A DNA stretch of 64,000 bases, from the NCBI GenBank assembly GCA_965224435.1, contig OZ245048.1:2852001-2916000 (forward strand). The letters run 5' to 3'. The notes beneath the pieces were generated by a model that did not search any database, was not told the origin of the DNA, and was given only the letters and a program-made list of their open reading frames with translations. Position numbers and translations under genes: made by a program. Within the stretch, counting starts at the first letter, position 1, and each line of letters starts with the position of its first letter. Shown here piece by piece: positions 16,752-24,119 of the stretch. Source of the stretch: JAJRQY01 sp965224435. Lineage in GTDB: Bacteria; Actinomycetota; Acidimicrobiia; Acidimicrobiales; SZUA-35.

Positions 16752-17972
16752 GTGAATCGTCTGACTCCTCTTTCCATGAAACTTCAGGGCTTCGGAACGA
16801 CAATCTTTGCCCAAATGTCGGCGCTCGCAGCCGAAACCGGGGCTCTCAACCTCGGCCAAGGATTCCCCGATAGTGACGGCCCGCGCGTAGTGTCCGATGC
16901 GGCGATCCAGGCCATCCAAGATGGTGTCAACCAGTACTCCCCCGGTCCTGGCCATCCCGATCTACGCAACGCCATCGCCGAACACCAACAACGGTTCTGG
17001 AATCAGGCGCTGGATCCAGATTCGGAAATCCTGGTGACAGCCGGCGCGACAGAAGCCATTGCCGCCACCCTGTTGGCCTTGTGCGAGCCCGGTGACGAAG
17101 TCATTGTCTTTGATCCGACCTATGACTCTTACGCTGCCGGGATCTCCATGGCCCACGCCATTATCCGGCCCGTAACGTTGCGGCCCGTCGCCGACGCCAG
17201 CGACAGCCGAAGTCAGGACAGTGAAACTACCGCCTACGGATTCGACGAATCCGAGTTGCGGTCAGCGTTCGGACCAAAGACCCGACTGCTTCTACTGAAC
17301 ACGCCCCACAACCCGACGGGCAAGGTCTTCACGTCACACGAGCTGGATCTCATCGCCGAACTCTGCATCGAACACGACGTGATTGCGGTTACCGACGAGG
17401 TCTATGAACACCTCGTCTTCGAAGGCAGCCACCAGCTCTTAGCCAATCTGCCAGAGATGGCTGAGCGAACTCTCACCATCTCCTCCGGAGGTAAGACATT
17501 CTCGTTCACCGGCTGGAAGATTGGCTGGGTAAGCGGACCGGCTGAACTGGTTGCCGCTGTCCGCACAGCAAAGCAGTATCTGACATTCGTCAACGGAGCA
17601 CCCTTCCAGCCAGCAATCGCCGTTGGCCTGCGGTTGGGAGACGACTACTACCGTGACTTCGTCACTGGACTTCGCGCCAAGCGTGATCTGCTCTGCGAGG
17701 CCTTGCAAGATGCTGGTTTCCTCGTCCATCGTCCGCAGGGCACCTATTTCGCCACGGCTGATATCACTCCACTTGGCTATGAAGACGGGATTGAATTCTG
17801 TCTTGAACTTCCCCGTCGCGCCGGGGTGGTTGCTGTTCCTAGCCGAGTGTTCTATCAGCAGGCGGCTGCAGGCAAGACCCAGCCCGGCAACAGTTTCGTT
17901 CGCTTCTGCTTCGCCAAGAGTGATGAAACCCTGATCGAATCCGGTGACCGACTGAAGGCAGCTTTCCAGTGA
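16752..17972 (+). CDS. PLP-dependent aminotransferase class I (glutamine transaminase K / methionine aminotransferase type)
   Basis: The product has about 406 residues. Class I aminotransferase signatures include LNLGQGFPDSDGP near residue 40, ILVTAGATEAIAATLLAL, NTPHNPTGKVFTSHE, AVTDEVYEHLVFE, and the PLP lysine in TISSGGKTFSFTGWKIGW. The nearest recognised type is the YbdL/kynurenine-glutamine transaminase group. It overlaps the following nitrilase-family gene by GTGA, which makes a transaminase plus omega-amidase pair. In such pairs glutamine is the amino donor, and the alpha-ketoglutaramate formed is hydrolysed by the second enzyme. The preferred acceptor (for example 2-oxo-4-methylthiobutyrate in methionine salvage) is inference. 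Confidence 0.88.
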   Translation: MNRLTPLSMKLQGFGTTIFAQMSALAAETGALNLGQGFPDSDGPRVVSDAAIQAIQDGVNQYSPGPGHPDLRNAIAEHQQRFWNQALDPDSEILVTAGATEAIAATLLALCEPGDEVIVFDPTYDSYAAGISMAHAIIRPVTLRPVADASDSRSQDSETTAYGFDESELRSAFGPKTRLLLLNTPHNPTGKVFTSHELDLIAELCIEHDVIAVTDEVYEHLVFEGSHQLLANLPEMAERTLTISSGGKTFSFTGWKIGWVSGPAELVAAVRTAKQYLTFVNGAPFQPAIAVGLRLGDDYYRDFVTGLRAKRDLLCEALQDAGFLVHRPQGTYFATADITPLGYEDGIEFCLELPRRAGVVAVPSRVFYQQAAAGKTQPGNSFVRFCFAKSDETLIESGDRLKAAFQ

Positions 17973-18802
17973 GTACTTCCGCAAATCTGACCCGTTCGAC
18001 AAATCTGAGCAGTCCGGCAGAGCCAGCGCTTGGCCAATCCAGCCTCAAGGTTGCTGCCATCCAACACAGCATTGTCTGGGAGGATCCGCCTGCGACCTTT
18101 CTGCGGGTCGCACCCCTGATCGAAGAGGCTGCCGGCGGCGGAGCCAAACTCGTCTGCCTGACCGAGATGTTCTCCGCCGGCTTTTCCATGGCCAGCGACA
18201 AGATTGCTGAGCAAGAGGACGGTCCGAGCGCATCCTTCCTGATCGAGCAGGCATCCAAGTACGACGTGTGGACCTGCGCATCGGTCCCAACTCGTTCGCC
18301 TGACTATGAACGCCCAGTCAATCGTCTGATTGTCTGCGACGGCAACGGAATCGTTGCCCACTACGACAAGATCCACCCCTTCAGATATGCCGGAGAGGAC
18401 CAGCACTACGACCCCGGCACTGGACTGTTGACGTTGGACCTTGACGGAGTGCAATGCACGTTCTTCATCTGCTACGACCTGCGCTTCGTCACCGATTTCT
18501 GGGACACCGCAGCTGTCACGGACCTCTACGTCGTCGTCGCCAACTGGCCAGCTGCTCGTCGCCAGCATTGGCAGACCCTGCTCCGGGCCCGCGCTATCGA
18601 GAACCAGGCTTATGTCTTGGCCGTCAATCGAGTGGGCGAAGACAACAACGGTTTGGCCTATGGCGGTGACTCAGCCCTGATCGATCCGCTTGGCAAGACC
18701 CTGCTGCACGCGGCGGAGATCGAAACGGCACTAGTCGGCGACGTCAGCGCCGCTCATGTCGCCGAGGTTCGGGCCAAGTTCCCCTTCCACCTCGACCGAT
18801 AG
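17969..18802 (+). CDS. carbon-nitrogen hydrolase, omega-amidase type
   Basis: This 277-residue nitrilase-superfamily protein has the Glu-Lys-Cys catalytic triad in context: CLTEMFSAGFS (Glu), HYDKIHPFRYAGE (Lys) and FFICYDLRFVTDFWD (Cys). The ICYDLRF form and the phenylalanine-rich HPFRYAGE loop are typical of YafV/Nit2-type omega-amidases, which hydrolyse alpha-ketoglutaramate to 2-oxoglutarate and ammonia. The start GTG overlaps the stop of the aminotransferase gene. The first 25 or so residues are low-complexity and may not be part of the fold. Confidence 0.88.
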   Translation: MSTSANLTRSTNLSSPAEPALGQSSLKVAAIQHSIVWEDPPATFLRVAPLIEEAAGGGAKLVCLTEMFSAGFSMASDKIAEQEDGPSASFLIEQASKYDVWTCASVPTRSPDYERPVNRLIVCDGNGIVAHYDKIHPFRYAGEDQHYDPGTGLLTLDLDGVQCTFFICYDLRFVTDFWDTAAVTDLYVVVANWPAARRQHWQTLLRARAIENQAYVLAVNRVGEDNNGLAYGGDSALIDPLGKTLLHAAEIETALVGDVSAAHVAEVRAKFPFHLDR

Positions 18803-18842
18803 CCCGCAACCTCGGGACTGCTCGGGGTTTCCTCGAACTGGG

Positions 18843-19259
18843 TTAGCTCACCGCTAGCCGTAGGTCGGTTTGGGCGAAGTCATTGCCTACACATAACAAT
18901 GGCAAGTCGGCGTGAGACGCCAACGCATAGGTGAAGCAGTCCCCATAGTTCAGTGCTGCCGGGTGCCTGCCCTTGCCGTATTTTTGCCACGCGTCAAAGG
19001 CCAGATCAGCCAGCTGCTCAGTGACAGGAATACGGTCTATGCCTGCTTGCTGGACGAGATCATCGGCGATTCTGCCTCCTTGTTCTCCAAGTCGAGACGT
19101 CGCCACCATCCGCAACTCCAACAGTGACGCATCACTGATGATTGCGGAATGCGCCTCGCTCAGAACTAGCTCACAGGCATTCGCCTTGTCTTCATCCAGA
19201 AGCATGGCCATGAGAGCGGATGTGTCCACCACCAGATCGTCGTTGATTGGGCGTTTCAT
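18843..19259 (-). CDS. vapC: VapC-type PIN-domain toxin (ribonuclease)
   Basis: The 138-residue protein has the PIN-domain acidic residues. The first Asp is in VVDTSALMAMLLDED. A Glu is in DASLLELRMVA. The Asp of NYGDCFTYALA and the Asp of VGNDFAQTDLRL complete the set. VapC toxins cleave RNA, often tRNA, when not bound by VapB. The ATG shares its A with the stop of the antitoxin gene (TGATG), the usual coupled arrangement. The gene converges on the omega-amidase gene with a gap of about 40 bp. The RNA target is unknown. Confidence 0.92.
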   Translation of the reverse strand: MKRPINDDLVVDTSALMAMLLDEDKANACELVLSEAHSAIISDASLLELRMVATSRLGEQGGRIADDLVQQAGIDRIPVTEQLADLAFDAWQKYGKGRHPAALNYGDCFTYALASHADLPLLCVGNDFAQTDLRLAVS

Positions 19260-19504
19260 CAGATCGGCAGGCCCACATCATCGAATTGGGGTATGGATGC
19301 AGGGTTTTCTACCCGCTCTAGGCTTTGGGCTCGCTCGAGAACCTCCCGGATGCACTCTGCTTTTGTTGGGCCGTGCAGCAGTCGTTCTCGTCTCAGCCTC
19401 TGGCGCAGGGATTCGGTGACCGCCGCGGTGAGGCTCTCTCCGGTTAAAGCAGTGAGCTCTCGGACCAGAACATCTGCGTCGGGATTCTTAATACAGAAGG
19501 CCAT
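19259..19504 (-). CDS. vapB: VapB-type antitoxin (PF07704-like)
   Basis: The 81-residue protein begins MAFCIKNPDADVLVRELTAL, with TGESLTAAVTESLRQRLRRE. This matches the short antitoxins paired with PIN toxins in mycobacteria (Rv0623-like family). The N-terminal half would form the DNA-binding dimer and the C-terminal half would wrap the toxin. The start is supported by a TAGAGT hexamer 6 nt upstream (leaderless). The same stretch holds two TTCTAGACT direct repeats, a likely autoregulatory operator. Confidence 0.9.
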   Translation of the reverse strand: MAFCIKNPDADVLVRELTALTGESLTAAVTESLRQRLRRERLLHGPTKAECIREVLERAQSLERVENPASIPQFDDVGLPI

Positions 19505-19533
19505 TTCTAGACTCTAGGTGCTTTTCTAGACTT
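19505..19533 (-). promoter_or_regulatory. vapBC promoter/operator
   Basis: TTCTAGACT occurs at 19505-19513 and 19524-19532 on the plus strand, 19 bp apart. The minus-strand hexamer TAGAGT (19516-19511) lies 6 nt before the vapB ATG. Direct repeats across the -10 region fit autorepression by the VapB-VapC complex. Confidence 0.45.
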
Positions 19534-19661
19534 CGTAAAGAAGATGGCACCAGTTCGCATCCCTAGGCCGAATCCAGTAGGTTCGTTTGTTGAACCAACT
19601 AGGCATCGATCAATTCAACAACACCTCCCCCGGCTACCAACTGACCTGACACGAGACTGCT

Positions 19662-21995
19662 ATGACTGAAACTCCAACCTGGCACAAGAGTGCCTGCATC
19701 CTCTGCTCCATCAATTGTGCGGTTGAGTTGCGCACCAACGGCCGAGAAATCATCCGAGTCCGCGGCGACAAGGCAAGCCCCTCATCGGAGGGTTACACCT
19801 GCGAAAAGGCCCTTCGTCTCAATCACTACCAAAACGACCCGCATCGATTGGCGAGTCCCCTACGGAGACGCAGCGACGGAACCTTCGAGGAGATCGATTG
19901 GGACACCGCTATCGCCGAAATAGCTGATCGCTATCGCGACATCATCGACACCCACGGGGGTGACAAGATCCTGTTCTATGGGGGCGGAGGCCAAGGAAAC
20001 CATCTTGGCGGAGCCGCCTATGGATCGGCTACCCGTTCAGCCCTTGGAATCCGTTACAACTCCAACGCACTAGCTCAGGAGAAAACCGGTGAGTTCTGGG
20101 TTGATGGTCAGCTGTTCGGCCGATCCAACTGCCACACCACCGGCGACTACGAAGAAGCCGAGGTCTCAGTCTTTTGGGGCAAGAACCCCTGGCAGTCCCA
20201 CGGCTTCCCCCAAGCCCGCCGCATCCTCAAAGCCATCGCAAAGGACCCGTACCGGACCATGATCGTGGTCGACCCGCGAATCAGCGAATCAGCCAAGATG
20301 GCCGATATCCACCTCCGTCCAAACCCGGGCGGGGACGCTCACCTTCTGGCCGCCATGCTCGGTGTCCTGGTCGAAGAAGCGTTGCTCAACGACGAGTGGT
20401 TGGCCAACAATGCCAATGGCTTGGAGGAGTTACTCGGCCATGTACGCAGCGTCGATATTGCCGCATCGTGTGTCAAGGCTGGTGTACCCGAGGCCCAGGT
20501 ACGAGAGGTCGCTCGCATACTGGCCCAGGCCAAAGGCGGCGTCTCGATCTTCGAGGACCTTGGCATCCAGCAAGCCCCTCACTCCACCCTCAATAGCTAT
20601 TTGGAGAAGCTTCTTGTTCTGCTGACCGGAAACTTCGGAGTCAAGGGAGGCATGAATATCCACTCTCGATTCGCCTCGCTGAGTTCGGCTGGCGCATCTG
20701 GCCGCTCCCGCAACGGCCCGAGAGTCGAGCCGGCAACTCCCGTTACCGGACACAGGCTGGTTACCGGACTTGTGCCGTGCAATGTCATGCCCGACGAGAT
20801 CTTGACTGATCACCCCGACCGTTTTCGGGCCATGCTGATCGAGTCGGGTAACCCCGTTCACTCAGTGGCCGATAGCACCCGCATGCGTGAAGCCTTGGAT
20901 GCTTTGGACTTCCTGGTCGTCATCGATGTTGCGCTCACCGAAACAGCGCGCCACGCTGACTACGTGCTGCCAGGCTCCTCCCAATTTGAGAAATGGGAAG
21001 CCACCTTCTTCAACCTGGAGTTCCCGTCGAACTTCTTCCAACTTCGTCCACCAGTCTTTGAGCCGCTCGAGGGAACCCTGCCCGAAGTCGAGATCCACGC
21101 CAGGCTTTGTCGAGAACTCGGCGCCTACGGCGATGATGACCTTGCCCCACTTCATGCAGCAGCTAGCAATGGTCGATCCGCCTATCTGGAAGCCTTCTTC
21201 CAGTTCAGCATTGACCGTCCCGAGCTGAGCCGCCTCGCTCCAGTCATCTTGTATGAGACTCTCGGCCCAATCCTGCACACACCAGACGGCGCCCCAGCGG
21301 CGGGAGCAGCAACGGTCTGGGGACTTGCCCAACTCTGCGCTAGCTCGTTCGGCCCCTCAGTTCTGCGAGCAGGCATCGGTGGCAATCTGGCCGAAGGCGA
21401 ATCCCTTGGCGACGCTCTCTTTGACCATATTCTCGCCAACCCATCGGGCGTCACCTTCACGATTGACAACTACTCCGAGACCATGGCTCGGGTACAAACC
21501 GATGACGGCAAGGTCCGCCTGGCCATCGACTCGTTGCTGAAAGAATTCGACGGGCTCGCTACTGAACCTGCCCCCTTCGAAGCCGACCCCGAATTCCCCA
21601 TGGTGCTTTCCGCCGGAGAACGTCGCTCATCAACCGCCAACACCATCTACCGCGACCCATCATGGCGAAAAACTGACCAGCATGGAGCCCTGCGCATCTC
21701 CACCACCGATGCCGAGGGTCTTGGTCTCAGCAATGGCGATAAAGCTCGCATCACTACCAGGGCCGGAAGCGCTGTCACCGAAGTCGAGATCACCGACACC
21801 CTGCTGGCCGGCCATATTTCCCTTCCCAATGGTTTCGGACTGGGGCCAGCTGGTTCCAGCGACGCCGTCGGAATCGCACCCAACGAGCTGACCTCTGGCA
21901 GTGACCGGGACTGGTTCGCTGGCACCCCTCATCACAAGCATGTCCGAGCCAAGGTTGAGCCGGCCGAAACACCAGCTGCAGCAACCGCATCTTGA
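19662..21995 (+). CDS. molybdopterin oxidoreductase (formate dehydrogenase/DMSO reductase family)
   Basis: The 777-residue protein has an N-terminal 4Fe-4S motif, ACILCSINCAVEL followed by the fourth Cys in GYTCEKALRLN (spacing C-x2-C-x3-C-x27-C). Molybdopterin-binding segments follow (ILFYGGGGQGN, VFWGKNPWQSHGFPQARR, VVDPRISESAKMADIHLRP, MLIESGNPVHSVADS). A molydopterin-dinucleotide-binding C-terminal domain starts near residue 640. No twin-arginine signal is present, so it is cytoplasmic. The usual metal-ligating Cys/Ser/Sec is not obvious; the region reads NALAQEKTGEFW. The substrate cannot be assigned. Its stop overlaps the start of an HxlR regulator by one base. Confidence 0.88.
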   Translation: MTETPTWHKSACILCSINCAVELRTNGREIIRVRGDKASPSSEGYTCEKALRLNHYQNDPHRLASPLRRRSDGTFEEIDWDTAIAEIADRYRDIIDTHGGDKILFYGGGGQGNHLGGAAYGSATRSALGIRYNSNALAQEKTGEFWVDGQLFGRSNCHTTGDYEEAEVSVFWGKNPWQSHGFPQARRILKAIAKDPYRTMIVVDPRISESAKMADIHLRPNPGGDAHLLAAMLGVLVEEALLNDEWLANNANGLEELLGHVRSVDIAASCVKAGVPEAQVREVARILAQAKGGVSIFEDLGIQQAPHSTLNSYLEKLLVLLTGNFGVKGGMNIHSRFASLSSAGASGRSRNGPRVEPATPVTGHRLVTGLVPCNVMPDEILTDHPDRFRAMLIESGNPVHSVADSTRMREALDALDFLVVIDVALTETARHADYVLPGSSQFEKWEATFFNLEFPSNFFQLRPPVFEPLEGTLPEVEIHARLCRELGAYGDDDLAPLHAAASNGRSAYLEAFFQFSIDRPELSRLAPVILYETLGPILHTPDGAPAAGAATVWGLAQLCASSFGPSVLRAGIGGNLAEGESLGDALFDHILANPSGVTFTIDNYSETMARVQTDDGKVRLAIDSLLKEFDGLATEPAPFEADPEFPMVLSAGERRSSTANTIYRDPSWRKTDQHGALRISTTDAEGLGLSNGDKARITTRAGSAVTEVEITDTLLAGHISLPNGFGLGPAGSSDAVGIAPNELTSGSDRDWFAGTPHHKHVRAKVEPAETPAAATAS

Positions 21996-22447
21996 TGCGT
22001 CGTACTCGATTTGACGATGCCCACTGCCCGGTGGCAAGAGCAACCGATCTGATGGGCGATTGGTGGACACCCCTCGTCTTGCGAGACGCCTTCTTCGGAC
22101 AACGCCGCTTCTCCGGCTTCCAAGAAAGCCTCGATATTCCCAAAGCCGTTCTTGCTGCACGGTTAGCAAGGTTGTGCGACGAAGGAATGATGGAGAAGGT
22201 CTCCTATCAGGAGCACCCTCCTCGCTATGAGTACCACCTAACCGACAAGGGCCAGGCGTTCTGGGATGTGCTGGCGGCCATGTGGCGATGGGGAACCGAC
22301 TGGTGTTGGCCCGATGACGAGCAGCCATTTCTCGCCCTCAAGTCCAAAGCCACCGGCAAGATCGTGCAACCAGTCGTGGTTGATGAACTCACCGGTGAAC
22401 GCTTGGATCTCGACGCCGTCCGATTCGGCCGAAACTCACCCTCATAG
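21995..22447 (+). CDS. HxlR-family transcriptional regulator
   Basis: The 150-residue winged-helix protein has the family pattern CPVARATDLMGDWWTPLVLRD, then RRFSGFQESLDIPKAVLAAR and LTDKGQAFWDVLAAMWRWG, with Cys in the N-terminal helix. HxlR proteins respond to small molecules or redox signals. The start is the ATG at 21995, which shares a base with the stop of the molybdopterin oxidoreductase gene (TGATG). The regulator is therefore translated with the enzyme it may control. The C-terminal 40 residues (IVQPVVVDELTGERLDLDAV) extend beyond the common HxlR length. Confidence 0.9.
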   Translation: MRRTRFDDAHCPVARATDLMGDWWTPLVLRDAFFGQRRFSGFQESLDIPKAVLAARLARLCDEGMMEKVSYQEHPPRYEYHLTDKGQAFWDVLAAMWRWGTDWCWPDDEQPFLALKSKATGKIVQPVVVDELTGERLDLDAVRFGRNSPS

Positions 22448-22542
22448 TCCCTTCTGGCACCGAGCCGATGTCGTATATGGATCGCTACCGGTGCCGGAAG
22501 GGAGGGCGCTATGACAGGGGAAGGTGTGGCAGAATGCGGGCC

Positions 22543-23472
22543 ATGAATTCTCGGGTGGTGTTTGCGACGGTGATCTTGGTCGCCGTCTTGGTCGGCGGCA
22601 ACTTCACCTCCCTCAAATTCGCCTTGGATCACACCACTCCGTTTCTCTTGACCTCCATGCGCACGGTGGTCGGTGGAATTGTCTTGACTTCGTTTGCTCT
22701 TCTGCGGGGTGAAGCCCTGCCCCGACGACGAGACGACCTGGTCCGGATTTTCGTCGTCTCCTTCAGCATCACCACCATCTCCAGCGCGCTCCTGGTCTTC
22801 GGAGTCAGCCGGGTGCCCGCCGGGGTGGCGTCCCTCTTGGCTTCAACCATGCCCCTGTTCACTGCCGTGCTTTCTTTTCTCCTGCTGAAAACGACACTGT
22901 CACGGCTTGCCGTTCTTGGCCTCTCGATCGGCTTCATGGGCACCATCATCTTGGCCATGCCCTCACTGGGTGGCCAAACCGCGGGCATCGGCATTGTGTC
23001 CATGGTTGTGTCGGCCTTGGCTTGGGCTTTCGGCACCGTGTACATGAAATGGAAGGACCTGAGCCGGGTCAGTCCAGTCATGCTGGTCGGATGCCAACTC
23101 CTGATGTCCGCCGTTGTGCTGGTGCCCTTCGCCCTAGTGGTCGAAGGCACAGCAGACACTGATTGGAGCCTCGGCCTTGCTCTTCCTGTGGCCTACTCCG
23201 CCGTTCCCGGCATGGCCGTCACCTTCGCCCTCATCGCCACCGTGGTCCGCAAAGCCTCTCCGACCTTGGCCGCCTCAACCGCCTACGTCATTCCCGTCTT
23301 CGGTGTGCTATTCAGCTTCTTGATCCGCGGCGAAGTTCTGGGACTCGCCGAACTGGTCGGCGGCGTCTTCGTCCTGATCGGCGTCTACATCTTGATTCGG
23401 GCAACCGCCCCTCAAGCCCCGACTGAGCCGCCTCCGACTAGGCCACGCTCGGCCAGCGCGGCCCGAACCTGA
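22543..23472 (+). CDS. EamA/DMT-family transporter
   Basis: The product has about 309 residues with ten predicted hydrophobic helices in two EamA repeats (for example VVFATVILVAVLVGGNFTSL and ALVVFG-like stretches, and YVIPVFGVLFSFLIRGEVLG near the end). Proteins of this family export or exchange amino acids, nucleotides or other metabolites. The start MNSRVV at 22543 fits the first helix; an ATG 9 nt earlier is equally possible. The last 61 bp overlap the 3' end of the converging HAD gene, an unusually long antisense overlap. The substrate is unknown. Confidence 0.88.
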   Translation: MNSRVVFATVILVAVLVGGNFTSLKFALDHTTPFLLTSMRTVVGGIVLTSFALLRGEALPRRRDDLVRIFVVSFSITTISSALLVFGVSRVPAGVASLLASTMPLFTAVLSFLLLKTTLSRLAVLGLSIGFMGTIILAMPSLGGQTAGIGIVSMVVSALAWAFGTVYMKWKDLSRVSPVMLVGCQLLMSAVVLVPFALVVEGTADTDWSLGLALPVAYSAVPGMAVTFALIATVVRKASPTLAASTAYVIPVFGVLFSFLIRGEVLGLAELVGGVFVLIGVYILIRATAPQAPTEPPPTRPRSASAART

Positions 23473-24053
23473 TCAACCCCCTTGGTCAAAACCGCATCGA
23501 TGCCCAGAGCAAGGGCGGCATCAATGTTCGGCTGGTTGTCGTCGACAAAGAGAATCTGTTCCGGTTCGACGTCCAGTTCGTTGCGAAGCTCGGCGATCAC
23601 ATGCTCGAAGATGATGGCATCAGGCTTGACCATGTCCAAGCTATAGGACGTGAACATACGATCGAACAGTTCGGCGATGACCTCATGGTCGGTCTGGGTT
23701 TCCCAGTGCATCACATTGGTATTGCTCAAGACCGAGAAGGGCACGCCGTTTGACTTGAGTTCAACCAGAAGGTCTCGGGCGCCGGGGAAGAGACCCTTTG
23801 GCCAGCGAGCAAATCGCTCGATCAGTTCTTCACCAGACATGGCCAAACCAAGTTCTTTGACCAGCTCGGCCCCGAAGTACTCCGGGGTGCAGCGACCTCG
23901 CTCAAAGTGACGAACCGTTGGGCTGCGCAACCAACCCCGCCAGAAGTCGTCAACCGAGATCTCCTCTTCACCCAAGATGTCGCTGATGGGGCCCAGTTCG
24001 ACCAGGACTCCCCCCATGTCAAACACAACAGTCTTGATTTTGGACTCACTCAT
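23412..24053 (-). CDS. HAD-superfamily hydrolase
   Basis: The 213-residue protein has the four HAD motifs: I, VVFDMGGVLVELG (nucleophile Asp); II, SVLSNTNVMHWE; III, a Lys in MVKPDAIIFEHV; and IV, ILFVDDNQPNIDAAL. The cap region is C1-type, as in phosphoglycolate-phosphatase-like or haloacid-dehalogenase-like members that act on small phosphorylated metabolites. It follows the flotillin/ATPase operon by about 65 bp on the same strand and could be part of that transcript, but the link is not supported by overlap. The substrate is unknown. Confidence 0.88.
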   Translation of the reverse strand: MSESKIKTVVFDMGGVLVELGPISDILGEEEISVDDFWRGWLRSPTVRHFERGRCTPEYFGAELVKELGLAMSGEELIERFARWPKGLFPGARDLLVELKSNGVPFSVLSNTNVMHWETQTDHEVIAELFDRMFTSYSLDMVKPDAIIFEHVIAELRNELDVEPEQILFVDDNQPNIDAALALGIDAVLTKGVDQVRAALAERGLVGGGSVGA

Positions 24054-24119
24054 GGGGCAATCACTTTCTGCTATCGAAAACCGAATACGAGCAATAGCTG
24101 CATCACGGTGTTCGAGGGG

